A DNA stretch of 64,000 nucleotides from Kamptonema formosum PCC 10802 (GCF_000332335.1 NZ_KB235948.1:327033-391032); one strand, 5' to 3'; numbered from the stretch's first letter, positions 28,324-37,764 are shown. Numbers and translations are program-made. Notes: generated by a model from the letters alone, not told the origin.

Positions 28324-28818
28324 ATGAAGAATCTAGAAAGAAAAATCGATTCCCCAAACATCGATTCCCCAAACATCGATTCCCCAAACATCGATTCCTC
28401 CCAACCCCTGGTGTCCCCCCAACCCCTGCTGCCCTCCCAACCCCAGGTGGGTAGCGGGGAGGCCAACTCGAAAATGTGCGTCTGCCCCTACTGCGAGGGC
28501 ACCGGCAAAGACCGTTTCGGGATCGTGTCCCCGCTCTCGACTTGCCCCGTCTGTCACGGGCGCGGGGCTCACCGGCTCTTTTTTCCCACCGTCCGCTGCG
28601 CCTACTGCCGCGCCACTGGGGTGTCCCCGATAGGTGGCAGAAATCCCTGTCTCGCCTGTGGCGGGAAGGGATTCCATTTCCAGTACCGCCGGCCCTCGCT
28701 CGACGAGCCCAAGAGTCCTCCTGAGCTGTGCCCCGCTTGCAAGGGCACCGGCACGAAGCGAAGCAACGGGTTTTATTGCTATCCCTGTCGCGGCACAGGA
28801 CTCAAGCGACTGTTTTAG
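28324..28818 (+). CDS. CxxCxGxG zinc-finger protein (DnaJ central-domain-like)
   Basis: A 164-aa protein. From residue 54 it has regularly spaced CPYCEGTGKD, CPVCHGRGAH, CAYCRATGVS, CLACGGKGFH, CPACKGTGTK and CYPCRGTGLK motifs, the CxxCxGxG pattern of the DnaJ zinc-binding domain and of related protein-folding zinc fingers. No J-domain is present. The first 50 residues are low complexity and come from a 15-bp repeat (IDSPN repeated), so translation might begin at the ATG at 28474 (MCVCPYC) instead. Role unknown; similar proteins assist folding or assembly of membrane or photosynthetic complexes, but nothing here proves that. Confidence 0.8.
   Translation: MKNLERKIDSPNIDSPNIDSPNIDSSQPLVSPQPLLPSQPQVGSGEANSKMCVCPYCEGTGKDRFGIVSPLSTCPVCHGRGAHRLFFPTVRCAYCRATGVSPIGGRNPCLACGGKGFHFQYRRPSLDEPKSPPELCPACKGTGTKRSNGFYCYPCRGTGLKRLF
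28345..28404 (+). repeat. 15-bp tandem repeat, ATCGATTCCCCAAAC
   Basis: Three perfect copies and a fourth divergent one (ATCGATTCCTCCCAA) lie at the 5' end of the zinc-finger gene and would encode repeating IDSPN if translated. The perfect copies make copy-number variation between strains likely. Confidence 0.9.
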
Positions 28819-29083
28819 ATTTTGGTGTCGTGCAGACCGTGGTATCAACCCCACCCCCAACCCCCTCCCCGCGCTTCGGGGAGGGGGCTAAGAGGCGGAG
28901 GCTCCTTTAATTGTACTGAAAGACTACCTCTGTCTTTCTTATTTTTGGCGTTCTCGGCGTATTGGCGGTTCCTTCTAAAAAGAAATCAATCAGACGTAAT
29001 ATTTCCCCGGCGAACTCGGTGACGGGAGGAGAGGCTTGTGTCCTCCGTGCTGTGCGGAGCTTTTACCGAAACACAGCGCCCGC
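28819..29083. other. Intergenic, convergent gene ends
   Basis: A strong hairpin, CCCCCTCCCCG then CGGGGAGGGGG, lies at about 28860-28887, 40 bases past the zinc-finger gene. It has no U-tract and looks like a dispersed genome repeat; it may still terminate transcription. Confidence 0.4.
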
Positions 29084-29398
29084 TTAATATTCTAGCACAA
29101 AAGATTGCGAATTAGGTGCATGAGCAGGGGGAGCGGGCACCGGCACGTTTGGGGGTGCCGGTGGGTTTTCCTGCTGCTGCTGGATGTTGGCTGTCTGCGA
29201 GACAAGCTGATTTTCAATAACGGCAAGGCGATGGGTTATTTGCTGCCGGCGCTGTTCCATCATTTCCAGCTCCTGTTGCAATCGTTTTTTTTCAAGGAGC
29301 AGCTTGCAGATATCCACGCCGGCAGTCAGTTCAGACTTCTGGCGCGGCATGGTGCTAAATTTGGGGAGAGTTCTTCCGCAGGATAGCCGGTGGGACAT
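29084..29398 (-). CDS. Small coiled-coil protein, GvpV-like
   Basis: A 104-aa protein: a basic N-terminus (LSCGRTLPKFSTMPRQ), a strong coiled coil (LEKKRLQQELEMMEQRRQQITHRLAVIENQL), and a Pro/Ala-rich C-terminal tail. The pattern of a short basic leader and a KLxxEKKRLQQELxxxEQRRxxI coiled coil resembles small proteins annotated GvpV in cyanobacterial gas-vesicle clusters, and it lies 1.2 kb from gvpN, though on the opposite strand. The assignment rests on remembered family appearance, not on a search. An alternative start is the ATG at 29350. Confidence 0.5.
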   Translation of the reverse strand: MSHRLSCGRTLPKFSTMPRQKSELTAGVDICKLLLEKKRLQQELEMMEQRRQQITHRLAVIENQLVSQTANIQQQQENPPAPPNVPVPAPPAHAPNSQSFVLEY

Positions 29399-29633
29399 GG
29401 GGGCTATGAATGGTGAGTGACTGCCTGTAAATTATATTATATCCGGTTGCATCCATTTTGGAAAGTAGCAGGGAGGGCATGGGGGGTGGGGCGCAGGGCA
29501 TGGGGCATGGGGCACCGGCAAGTGAATTGCGGTTAATTAACCTGAGAGGATATGAGTTTTCCTTCCCGGACTTTTGCCCGGGAAGGAGAAGCGAAAGAGA
29601 AAGGTAGAGTGCAGTGAAAAGGCAGCAGGGATG
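29399..29633. other. Intergenic with G-rich heptad/octad runs and a hairpin
   Basis: Contains GGGGCATG-type short tandem repeats (about 29477-29516) like those at 33570-33605 and 60883-60910, and the hairpin CTTCCCGG / CCGGGAAG (about 29560-29583) downstream of the PAS/GGDEF/EAL gene. No U-tract follows on the minus strand. Confidence 0.45.
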
Positions 29634-32600
29634 TCACCACTGCGGAGGTGCCGCAAGCATTGCCAGTGCGGCGGCGGCGGGCAATGGCTTAGAGAAAAAG
29701 TATCCCTGAGCGTATTCGCAGCCGAGAGCCCTGAGCTGTGCCAGCTGCTCTTTTGTTTCCACGCCTTCGGCGACCGCATCCATGCCCAGACTGTGAGCCA
29801 GCATGACGCATGTCCGGACAATTTCGGTGCCCTCGCCCTCAACGCCGGTACGGTTGATGAAGGTGCGGTCAATTTTCAGCGTGTTGAGGGGAAATCGGTG
29901 CAGGTAGCTCAGGGATGAATAGCCGGTGCCGAAGTCATCAAGACACAGCTGAATATTGCGATCTCTGAGTTGAGACAGCATCTGGGCGGCGGATTCGGTA
30001 TTGTCCACGAGGGCGCTTTCGGTGATTTCCAGCTTCAAGCAGGCGGCATCCAAGCCGGTTTCCGAGAGAATTTGGTCGATTTGTCCCACCAGGTCCGGTT
30101 GCAAAAACTGCTTGCCGGAGAGGTTGACGCTCACCGTCAGCGCCGCAGGGGCAGAGCAAAGCGCCGGCGGAGCCCCCCCATCGGCGCTGTGCCCGTCGAG
30201 CTGCCACTGGCGCAACTGCAGGCAAGCTTCCCGGAGCACCCAGGCTCCCAGGGGGAGGATGAGGCCGGTTTCTTCGGCGAGGGGGATGAACTCGGAGGGC
30301 GAGACAAAGCCCCGCTGTGGGTGAATCCAGCGCACCAGCGCCTCGAAACCGACAATCCTCAGATCGGTCAGGGAGACAATAGGCTGGTAGTAAAGCTGGA
30401 GCTCCTGGCGTTCGATAGCCCGCCGCAAGTCATTTTCCAATTGCAACTGGGCCACAGCCCGCTCGCGCATGGCCCTGTCAAACACCGCATAGCCGGCTTT
30501 GCCCCGCGCCTTGGCGTGGTACATGGCAATGTCGGCATCGCGCAGGAAGTCTGCCGAGTGGGAGGAAGGATATTGCCTGACGGGGGAATAAATTCCGCCT
30601 TCCTCAATAGCGATGCCAATGCTCGCCGTGATGAATACCTCGTGTCCGTCGAGATTGAAAGGAGCCAGAAGTTCTTTGTGGAGGAGCTCAGTTAAGTGGG
30701 TGGCGTCGCTTGCGGTGCGGATGCCTTCCAGGAGGATGACAAAATGGTCGCCCCCCAGACGCGCGACAAGGTGATTTTGAATGTTGAAGTCGGCATTTTG
30801 AAGGAATTTAGAATTGCTGAAGAACGCCTGGAGGCGGCGAGAGAAGGCAATCAGCAGGTGGTCGCCGACGGTGTGCCCCAGGCTGTCGTTGATCGTTTTA
30901 AAGCGATCGAGATCCAGGAAAAGGACGGCAAAGCCGCAATCCGCTCTCTCTTTGGCCCGCGCCACGGCCTGCCCCAGCCGAGCCATGAGCAGCGCCCGGT
31001 TGGCCAAGCCGGTGAGGGCGTCGTGAAAGGCACTGTAGATTAATTCTTCTTCTGTGATTTTGCGGTCAGTGATATCGGTTTGGACGCCGATAAAGTGAGT
31101 CAGCTGGCCCCGCTCGTTTTGCACCGGCGAAATGTGCAGTTCATTCCAAAACACCGTGCCATCTTTGCGGTAGTTGCGCACAACGATCGTGCAGTCTTTC
31201 CGCGCCCCAATCGCCGCCCGCAATTTCTTTAACCCGGGTTGCTCTGTGTCAGAGCCTTGCAGGAACCGCAAGTTGCGCCCGATCGCTTCTGCCGCCGAGT
31301 AACCCGTCAATTTCTCAAAACTGGGGTTGACGTAAACGACTGGGGTGTCTGGCAGCTGGGCGTCAGTGATCGTGATGCCGTTGCTGCTGGCGGCAATCGC
31401 TCGCTCGAACAGGCGCAAGCGCTCCTCCTGGCGCACGCGCTCGGTGATGTCGCGGGAGTTGACAACAAAGCCAACGATAGCGGAATCGTCAAGCCGGTTG
31501 CTGCCCACCGCCTCTAAACACACCCAAGATCCGTCCGCGTGGCGGTAGCGAAACTCCACTTTCACGGCTGCCCCCGGTTCTTGAATTGCCTTGGCAAAGG
31601 CACTCTTGACTGCTGGCGCGTCTTCCGGGTGGACGCAATCGAAGAGGTTTTTGCCGATTAACTGTTGGGGGGCGTACCCCAAAATTCGCTCTCCCGAAGG
31701 ACTTTGATAGCGGACCGTTCCGCCGGCATCGAGAACGGTGATAATATCTGACGAGTTTTGCACCAGGGAGCGGAAACGCTCCTCACTTTTAGCGAGCGCC
31801 TCAATGGCTTTTTTCCGAGCGTCAATATTGACGGCGCTAAAATAGACGCCGCTCACCTCTCCCCGCTCGTCAAAGACCGGATTGTAGCTGATTTCAAACC
31901 AGTAGTTTTCCTTGCCAATTCCTTTTATATTCCGCTCTGTTTTGATGGACTGACCTCGCATAGATAGGCGAAAATGTCTGTCAAAACACTCTAAGCTATC
32001 GGCACACACGTATTCATAGATAGATTCTCCTTCTTGAAGGGATTTTCCCCAAATTAGTTGGGCACCGTCACTCGCTGTTCTGTTAAAAGCTTGAATTTTA
32101 TAATTGCGGTCTATCAGCAAAATGCACTGCAGGCTGCTATTAAAAATAGCTCTCACGTTGGCTTCCGATTTTTTCAGAGCTGCCTCAGCCCGCACGCGGG
32201 AGGTGACATCAATCCCAACGAAAAACGCTGCCTCGCCCTGATTGGACTTCTGCGCCACCATCAGATAGTTCCGCACCTCGCCACCCACTTGTGCCGGCAG
32301 CTCGTGGCTGGTTTCGCTGGCGGAACTGGCAAAAAACTGGCGCACAAATTCGCAAAAGTCTCGGCTGGCTCCGAGAAACCCAATGCTCTGGCCGACAAAG
32401 GCTGCGGGAGGCAAGCGGTAAAGGGCGGCTAAATGCCTGTTAACCCCCAGGTAGCGCAAATCTGAGCCAATCCAAGAAACAATCCCGGGCACGGCATCCA
32501 AAATCGTTTGCAGCCGGTCTTCGGCCTGGAGGAGCGCCTCCTGTTGCAGGAGACGCTCTGTGATGTCCCTGAGGACGACCTGTGAGGCAGGTTGCCCCTG

Positions 32601-33371
32601 ATAGGTGATGGCGGTACTGGCTATCTCGACGATTTTAGAGTTGATCTTCTGGATTTTAGATTCGAGATTGGGGAGAAAATCGGACACCGGCTTGCCTGTG
32701 AGTTCCGAGCTGCCGGTGGCACCGAGCAGTCTGGCACCGGCAGGATTGATGTAGACTAATTGGCCTTGCTGGCAGAGGAGCGTCGCGTCTGGAGAGAGTT
32801 CTACCAGCAGGCGATAGCGCTCCTCGCTTTCTGCAAGCGACTGTAGGGCGAGCACGCGCTCCGCGATCTCGCAGAACGCGCCCAAGATCGCTGGCTCATT
32901 ATTGAAGATCAGGGGCTGCAGCGACACGGCAACCCAGAAGGGGGTGCCGTCCGCTTTCTTGACGCGCAACTCCCAGTTGCGAACCGCCCCATCCCGCTTC
33001 AGCGCCTCTAGCAGAAGCCGCCGCTCAGCCGGCTCCCAGTAGAAGTCCGGTTTCGGGCGTCCAATCAATTCCCGGGAGGAAAGCCCGAAGGTTTGGCCAA
33101 ATCGCTCGTTTGCGTACAAGACGATCCCGTCCGCTAGACGGCTTATCGCCACCGGCACCGGCATCAATTCTACGACGGAGCACACGGAGGGCACTTCGCA
33201 CCTCCTGCATCGCTCCACCCGTCCTGTTACCTCTGCTGCCGGCATTGCTCCTGCGCCACGGCTCTCGCTCATTGGTTGTGCCAGTTGTAAGTTTACCTGT
33301 CTCACTTGCCTCAGTTGCGCGACCCCGTTGGGCCGGCCCGATAGGTCAGCTATCTGTGGGTTTGAACACAT
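29634..33371 (-). CDS. Six-PAS GGDEF/EAL cyclic-di-GMP signalling protein
   Basis: A 1245-aa cytosolic protein with about six PAS/PAC units (about 65-775), a GGDEF domain and a C-terminal EAL domain. The sixth PAS (about 660-775) is LOV-like (VYVNPSFEKLTGY, GRNLRFLQG, NYRKDGTVFWNELHISP) but has Leu at residue 701 where photoactive LOV domains have Cys. The cyclase signature reads GGDHF (about 873-877) instead of GGDEF, so cyclase activity is doubtful. The EAL domain is canonical: FEALVRW (Glu 1010), LEITESAL, DDFGTGYSSL, KIDRTF, AEGVE. The likely net activity is c-di-GMP phosphodiesterase, with PAS and GGDEF in sensory or regulatory roles. It is a single-gene unit; c-di-GMP often controls motility versus attachment in cyanobacteria. 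Confidence 0.95.
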   Translation of the reverse strand: MCSNPQIADLSGRPNGVAQLRQVRQVNLQLAQPMSESRGAGAMPAAEVTGRVERCRRCEVPSVCSVVELMPVPVAISRLADGIVLYANERFGQTFGLSSRELIGRPKPDFYWEPAERRLLLEALKRDGAVRNWELRVKKADGTPFWVAVSLQPLIFNNEPAILGAFCEIAERVLALQSLAESEERYRLLVELSPDATLLCQQGQLVYINPAGARLLGATGSSELTGKPVSDFLPNLESKIQKINSKIVEIASTAITYQGQPASQVVLRDITERLLQQEALLQAEDRLQTILDAVPGIVSWIGSDLRYLGVNRHLAALYRLPPAAFVGQSIGFLGASRDFCEFVRQFFASSASETSHELPAQVGGEVRNYLMVAQKSNQGEAAFFVGIDVTSRVRAEAALKKSEANVRAIFNSSLQCILLIDRNYKIQAFNRTASDGAQLIWGKSLQEGESIYEYVCADSLECFDRHFRLSMRGQSIKTERNIKGIGKENYWFEISYNPVFDERGEVSGVYFSAVNIDARKKAIEALAKSEERFRSLVQNSSDIITVLDAGGTVRYQSPSGERILGYAPQQLIGKNLFDCVHPEDAPAVKSAFAKAIQEPGAAVKVEFRYRHADGSWVCLEAVGSNRLDDSAIVGFVVNSRDITERVRQEERLRLFERAIAASSNGITITDAQLPDTPVVYVNPSFEKLTGYSAAEAIGRNLRFLQGSDTEQPGLKKLRAAIGARKDCTIVVRNYRKDGTVFWNELHISPVQNERGQLTHFIGVQTDITDRKITEEELIYSAFHDALTGLANRALLMARLGQAVARAKERADCGFAVLFLDLDRFKTINDSLGHTVGDHLLIAFSRRLQAFFSNSKFLQNADFNIQNHLVARLGGDHFVILLEGIRTASDATHLTELLHKELLAPFNLDGHEVFITASIGIAIEEGGIYSPVRQYPSSHSADFLRDADIAMYHAKARGKAGYAVFDRAMRERAVAQLQLENDLRRAIERQELQLYYQPIVSLTDLRIVGFEALVRWIHPQRGFVSPSEFIPLAEETGLILPLGAWVLREACLQLRQWQLDGHSADGGAPPALCSAPAALTVSVNLSGKQFLQPDLVGQIDQILSETGLDAACLKLEITESALVDNTESAAQMLSQLRDRNIQLCLDDFGTGYSSLSYLHRFPLNTLKIDRTFINRTGVEGEGTEIVRTCVMLAHSLGMDAVAEGVETKEQLAQLRALGCEYAQGYFFSKPLPAAAALAMLAAPPQW

Positions 33372-33403
33372 TGCTTTCCCCCCAGTTCAGCGCTAGCTTT
33401 TAA

Positions 33404-33827
33404 CATGTTGTGAGTAATTTTAGTATTTTATCCCGCAATATTAAAAAAAACTTAAACTTTCTTTAAGTTTAAATTAAAAGTTTGTTGTAATCAAGCTTGT
33501 GGTAATTTTTCTTAAAAATACCTGCTATAGGATAGCTCTATGTATGGGGGCGGGTGCGGCTGGACGCTGGGCGAGGGCATGGGGAATGGGGCATGGGGAA
33601 TGGGGCAGCGGGTAAGTAGGGGCGGGTTCACCCAAGAGGTCTCTGGGTTTTACCAGATGTTAGTAAACCCGCCCCCACCAGCTTTTGCCCATCGCCCACT
33701 GCGATGATGCCCCATCGCCCACTGCGATGATGCCCCATCGCCCACTGCCCAATCCCCAATGACACTTGCCACAAACCCTGACTCTAAGCGCACAATTGTC
33801 CTGAGACGATCTGTACAGAGCTAAAAG
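33404..33827. other. Repeat-rich intergenic region upstream of acnB
   Basis: No gene. AT-rich for the first 120 bases (possible promoter of the PAS/GGDEF/EAL gene reading left), then GGGGCATG/GGGGAATG short repeats (33570-33605), a copy of the 62-bp palindromic element (33616-33678), and three copies of a GCCCATCGCCCACTGCGATGAT-like unit (about 33686-33750). The acnB promoter should lie in the last 80 bases. Confidence 0.6.
33616..33678 (-). repeat. 62-63 bp palindromic element, intergenic copy
   Basis: Starts GTAGGGGCGGGTTCAC and ends TAAACCCGCCCCCAC; its reverse complement aligns along its length with the copy inside the STAND gene at 2641-2702 and with the copy at 61463-61524. Confidence 0.8.
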
Positions 33828-36434
33828 ATGCTGGAATCTTATCGCAAACACCTTGCTGAGCGGGCGGCGCTGGGCATCCCGCCCCTGCCCCTATCTCCAG
33901 GGCAGACATCCGAGCTGTGCGAGCTGCTGAAAAACCCACCGGCGCTTGAAGAAGAGACGCTGCTGCACTTGCTGCGCGATCGTGTCCCTCCAGGCGTGGA
34001 TCGAGCCGCTTACGTCAAAGCCGGTTTTCTCACCGCTGTCGCCAATGGCGAAACCCACTGCCCCCTGATTTCTCCCCAGGGTGCCGTGCAACTCCTGGGC
34101 ACAATGGCCGGTGGCTACAACGTGCAGTCCCTGATTGCCCTGCTCCAGTCGAGCGACCCTGCTATAGCCGCCTCAGCAGCAGCCGCCCTGAGCAAAACCC
34201 TGCTGGTGTTTGACGCCTTTCACGATGTCCTCAACTTGTCGGATACCAACCCCTACGCCAAGCAGGTGATTGACTCCTGGGCGGCAGCGGAGTGGTTCAC
34301 CAGCCGGCCCAAACTGCCGGAAGCCATCACCGTCACGGTATTCAAAGTCCCGGGAGAGACGAACACCGATGACCTGTCACCGGCAACCCACGCCCCCACC
34401 CGCCCCGACATTCCGCTGCACGCCTTGGCCATGCTGGAAAGCCGCATGCCCGGGGCGCTGCAAACCATCGCCCAGCTGAAGGGAAAAGGCCATCCCGTGG
34501 CCTATGTGGGCGATGTGGTCGGCACCGGCTCCTCCCGCAAGTCCGCCATTAACTCCGTCCTGTGGCACATCGGCGAGGATATCCCCTGCGTGCCCAACAA
34601 GCGGTCTGGGGGCTACATTTTGGGAAGTACGATCGCCCCGATCTTCTTCAACACCGCCGAAGATGCCGGTGCTCTCCCCATCCAGTGCGATGTCACCCAG
34701 ATGGAAACCGGCATGGCAGTTACCATCCATCCTTATAAAGGTGAAATCACTAACGAAGCTGGGGAAGTCATTTCCACCTTCACCCTCAAACCGGACACCA
34801 TTTTTGACGAAGTGCGTGCCGGCGGGCGGATTCCCCTGCTGATCGGGCGCGCGCTCACCGACAAAACCCGCCAAGCCCTCGGTTTCGAGCCGAGCACCGC
34901 TTTCATCCGCCCTCAAGCGCCAGCAGATACCAACAAGGGCTACACCCTGGCTCAAAAAATGGTCGGGAAAGCTTGCGGGCTTCCTGGCGTGCGCCCCGGC
35001 ACGTCTTGCGAGCCGGGGATGACCACGGTTGGCTCTCAGGATACCACCGGTCCGATGACGCGGGACGAACTCAAAGAACTCGCCTGTCTGGGATTCAGCG
35101 CCGATTTGGTGATGCAGAGTTTTTGCCACACCGCTGCCTATCCCAAGCCGGTGGATATAAAAGTTCACCACGAACTTCCTGACTTTTTTGCCTCTCGCGG
35201 CGGCGTCGCCTTGCGCCCGGGGGATGGGATTATCCACTCTTGGCTGAACCGGATGCTGCTGCCAGATACCGTAGGAACCGGCGGCGACTCGCACACCCGT
35301 TTTCCCCTGGGGATTTCTTTCCCTGCCGGTTCGGGGCTGGTGGCGTTTGCTGCTGCTTTGGGGGTGATGCCGCTGGATATGCCGGAATCGGTGCTCGTGC
35401 GGTTCAAGGGTGAGCTGCAACCGGGCATCACGCTGCGGGATATTGTGAATGCGATTCCCTATGTGGCGATTCAGAAAGGTCTGCTGACGGTGGAGAAGAA
35501 GAACAAGAAGAATATCTTCGCCGGTCGGATTATGGAGATTGAGGGCTTGCCCGATTTGAAGGTGGAGCAAGCGTTTGAGCTGACGGATGCCACGGCTGAG
35601 CGCTCTTGTGCCGGCTGCACGATTAAGTTGGGCGTGGGGACGGTTGCGGAGTATTTGCGGTCGAATGTGGCGCTGCTGAAAAATATGGTAGCGCGGGGAT
35701 ATCAGGACGCTCGCACTATCATGCGCCGCGTGGCGAAGATGGAGGAGTGGCTGGCGAATCCCGTGCTGCTGGAAGCAGATGCGGATGCGGAGTATGCAGA
35801 GGTTATTGAGATTGATTTGAGTGAGATCAAGGAGCCGATTGTTGCGGCTCCGAATGACCCGGATAATGTGAAGTTGCTGTCCGAGGTGGCGGGCGATCGC
35901 ATTGATGAGGTGTTTGTCGGCTCTTGCATGACGAATATCGGTCACTACCGGGCGACAGGAAAAGTGCTTGCCGGTGAGCCGCCGGTGAGTGTGCGCTTGT
36001 GGATTTGCCCTCCGACGCGGATGGATGAGCACCAGCTGAAGGAGGAGGGTTACTACGCGATTTTTGGGACTGCCGGTGCGCGGACAGAGGTTCCCGGTTG
36101 CAGTTTGTGCATGGGGAATCAGGCGCGTGTGGGAGATGGCGTGACGGTGTTTTCGACTTCGACGCGCAATTTCAACAACCGCATGGGCAAGGATGCGCGA
36201 GTTTATCTCGGTTCTGCTGAGCTGGCGGCGGTTTGTGCGCTGTTGGGGCGGGTTCCAACGGTGCAGGAATATCTCGATGTTGTCGGGAAGAAGATTGAGC
36301 CTTTGGCTGGGGATTTGTATCGGTATTTGAATTTCGACCAGATTGCCGGTTTTGAGGATGAAGGTCGTGTTGTGCCTGTTGATCAAATGCCCCGCATTGA
36401 GGATATTTTGGGGATGCCGGCTGCTGCGCGATAG
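33828..36434 (+). CDS. acnB: Aconitate hydratase B
   Basis: An 868-aa aconitase of the AcnB type, which interconverts citrate and isocitrate in the TCA pathway and usually also acts on 2-methylisocitrate. The order of domains is that of AcnB: an N-terminal HEAT-like helical domain (first ~150 residues), the swivel domain ([16 protein letters not shown]), then the catalytic domains. The iron-sulphur ligands are in [17 protein letters not shown] and [11 protein letters not shown], and [18 protein letters not shown] and [19 protein letters not shown] are conserved. Length is normal and there is no sign of damage. It stands alone, with a strong terminator 65 bases downstream. Confidence 0.98.
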   Translation: MLESYRKHLAERAALGIPPLPLSPGQTSELCELLKNPPALEEETLLHLLRDRVPPGVDRAAYVKAGFLTAVANGETHCPLISPQGAVQLLGTMAGGYNVQSLIALLQSSDPAIAASAAAALSKTLLVFDAFHDVLNLSDTNPYAKQVIDSWAAAEWFTSRPKLPEAITVTVFKVPGETNTDDLSPATHAPTRPDIPLHALAMLESRMPGALQTIAQLKGKGHPVAYVGDVVGTGSSRKSAINSVLWHIGEDIPCVPNKRSGGYILGSTIAPIFFNTAEDAGALPIQCDVTQMETGMAVTIHPYKGEITNEAGEVISTFTLKPDTIFDEVRAGGRIPLLIGRALTDKTRQALGFEPSTAFIRPQAPADTNKGYTLAQKMVGKACGLPGVRPGTSCEPGMTTVGSQDTTGPMTRDELKELACLGFSADLVMQSFCHTAAYPKPVDIKVHHELPDFFASRGGVALRPGDGIIHSWLNRMLLPDTVGTGGDSHTRFPLGISFPAGSGLVAFAAALGVMPLDMPESVLVRFKGELQPGITLRDIVNAIPYVAIQKGLLTVEKKNKKNIFAGRIMEIEGLPDLKVEQAFELTDATAERSCAGCTIKLGVGTVAEYLRSNVALLKNMVARGYQDARTIMRRVAKMEEWLANPVLLEADADAEYAEVIEIDLSEIKEPIVAAPNDPDNVKLLSEVAGDRIDEVFVGSCMTNIGHYRATGKVLAGEPPVSVRLWICPPTRMDEHQLKEEGYYAIFGTAGARTEVPGCSLCMGNQARVGDGVTVFSTSTRNFNNRMGKDARVYLGSAELAAVCALLGRVPTVQEYLDVVGKKIEPLAGDLYRYLNFDQIAGFEDEGRVVPVDQMPRIEDILGMPAAAR

Positions 36435-36498
36435 TGCGTGATGCCGGTGGTTTGATGGCGACTATAGCGGCGGAATTTATTCTGCCGCTACACAAACT

Positions 36499-36524
36499 AA
36501 GCCCGCCTGCGCGGGCTTTTTTTT
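36499..36524 (+). terminator. Rho-independent terminator of acnB
   Basis: AAGCCCGC, loop CTGC, GCGGGCTTTTTTTT: a perfect six-pair GC stem with an eight-base U-tract, 65 bases past the acnB stop. A second weaker hairpin (TAGCGGCGGAAT / ATTCTGCCGCTA) lies just before it. Confidence 0.9.
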
Positions 36525-36567
36525 GCCTTTAGGAATGGGGACAAATCCTAACGCCGCGTCTCCTATA

Positions 36568-36690
36568 TATAGCAGCAGTCATATTGGTTAAGACGTAGGA
36601 CAGGCGTCTCGCCTGTCCCAGAAACCTTGAGGGCAGGCGAGACGCTTGCCCTGAATATCTAATGTTATAACCTAAGTGCATACTGCTATA
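36568..36690 (+). mobile_element. MITE-like element, 123 bp
   Basis: Left end TATAGCAGCAGTCATATTGG and right end CCTAAGTGCATACTGCTATA are imperfect terminal inverted repeats; the interior has a GGACAGGCGTCTCGCCTGTCC palindrome. The copy at 46341-46461 has the same ends, core and size (121 bp). There is no coding capacity. Its right end is fused to the remains of a PIN-domain gene. Confidence 0.8.
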
Positions 36691-37014
36691 TTGCCTGAAA
36701 TTGCCGACTGTGAAGTGCGGCGGGAATTGAGCCGTGCCGGTAAGGTGGCAGGCATCCAACGACTCGACGAACTCAAAGCTACTGTTAGATACCTTCCCCT
36801 TTCTACCGCAATAATGCTGAAGGCGGCTGAGTTGTGGGCTGAGGCGCGAAAGAGGGGAAAACCAACTGCAGATCCCAAGGAACTTGATGGGGATGTGATT
36901 CTGGCGGCTCAGGCTACATTGGTTGCGGCTGAGGGGAATGAGGTTGTGATTGCGACGACAAATGTGGGGCATTTGTCGCAATTTGTGGATGCTCGTGAGT
37001 GGCGGCTGATATAG
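36691..37014 (+). pseudogene. PIN-domain (VapC-like) toxin remnant
   Basis: The frame LPEIADCEVRRELSRAGKVAGIQRLDEL ... KPTADPKELDGDVILAAQA ... VVIATTNVGHLSQFVDAREWRLI is the C-terminal two-thirds of a cyanobacterial VapC-type PIN ribonuclease, including the central ELDGDVILAAQ acidic residues and the TTNVGHL motif. The N-terminal strand with the first catalytic Asp (usually LLDTN) is missing, and the frame runs upstream directly into the right end of the MITE at 36568-36690, where only a GTG (36676) could start it. No antitoxin gene is adjacent. It is therefore most likely a toxin gene truncated by the element. Confidence 0.75.
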
Positions 37015-37136
37015 TCAGGCTCAAGTGGTGGGTGAGGTTGTGCGAGAGTGGTTGCGGATGGGAGGGGGCGAGAGCGCCTCATCCTTTTTTGGAGGCACTA
37101 CCGGCTTCCCCCGCATCCGGGTGGAAGAGACGGGTG
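37015..37136. other. Short intergenic stretch before the tandem array
   Basis: Nothing recognised in these 122 bases. Confidence 0.4.
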
Positions 37137-37380
37137 GGGCTTTAGCCCAACTACAAACTTTTGGGCTTTAGCCCAACTACAAACTTTTGGGCTTTAGCCC
37201 AACTACAAACTTTTGGGCTTTAGCCCAACTACAAACTTTTGGGCTTTAGCCCAACTACAAACTTTTGGGCTTTAGCCCAACTACAAACTTTTGGGCTTTA
37301 GCCCAACTACGAACTTTTGGGCTTTAGCCCAACTACGAACTTTTGGGCTTTAGCCCAACTACGAACTTTTGGGCTTTAGC
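37137..37380. repeat. Tandem 26-bp array, about 9.4 units of GGGCTTTAGCCCAACTAC...
   Basis: Nine complete units and a partial one of a 26-bp repeat (core GGGCTTTAGCCC, then AACTACAAACTTTT). The first units have CTACAAAC and the last three CTACGAAC, a gradient typical of array expansion from one side. The array runs straight into the 3' end of the J-domain gene, whose last codons and stop lie in the repeat. Confidence 0.92.
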
Positions 37381-37764
37381 TTTAAATTCCGCATAGGCTT
37401 CATTAACCTTCTGGACAACTTCCAGAGCCTTCTGCTGGCGTTGAGGGCTGTCCCAAAAACGGTCGGGATGCCATTTTTTCACAAACTCCCTGTACGCCTG
37501 TTTCACCTCCTTGTGGGAAGCGCCCGGTTGCACCCCGAGAACTTGGTACAAGCGACTGATTTTGTCACTCACCGGCTGGCTCTGTCCCAGATTACTTCTC
37601 GACGCTGCGCCCTGCTGCCCAGTCAGAACCCCTTTATTGCGCAGTTCTTGTTTGAGCTTTGCCACTTCCGCATCAATTTCGAGAGCGATAAACTTGCGTT
37701 CCAAACTGTCCATTAGTTTATATGTCTCATCCCTTAAATTTTCTAAAATTATAGCGCTTCTCAT
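37333..37764 (-). CDS. J-domain protein
   Basis: A 143-aa protein with an N-terminal helical or coiled-coil segment (LENLRDETYKLMDSLERKFIALEIDAEVAKLKQEL), a variable linker and a C-terminal J-domain: LYQVLGVQPGASHKEVKQAYREFVKKWHPDRF with the HPD triad that activates Hsp70. The ATG at 37764 (MRSAIILENL) is chosen because the upstream part of the frame comes from an AGAACCCCGGTTTCTC repeat. The last residues after about EFKAKAQKF, and the stop itself, come from the adjacent 26-bp array. It is the last gene of a minus-strand run with three dynamin-like GTPases, suggesting but not proving a shared role; Hsp70/J-proteins can remodel protein coats. Confidence 0.85.
   Translation of the reverse strand: MRSAIILENLRDETYKLMDSLERKFIALEIDAEVAKLKQELRNKGVLTGQQGAASRSNLGQSQPVSDKISRLYQVLGVQPGASHKEVKQAYREFVKKWHPDRFWDSPQRQQKALEVVQKVNEAYAEFKAKAQKFVVGLKPKSS

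Noticed and set aside
28333-28860. 175-codon minus-strand frame ending in repeating WGIDV units
   Set aside because: Shadow of the zinc-finger gene and its 15-bp repeats.
29558-29584. Hairpin after the PAS/GGDEF/EAL gene as a terminator
   Set aside because: Good stem but no U-tract on the relevant strand, so not called a terminator.
34377-36386. 669-codon antisense frame opposite acnB
   Set aside because: Composition (Arg/His/Gln/Asn-rich) is that of an antisense shadow in GC-rich DNA; acnB is intact on the other strand.
37137-37380. Possible CRISPR array
   Set aside because: Units are contiguous 26-bp repeats without variable spacers, and no cas genes are in the window.
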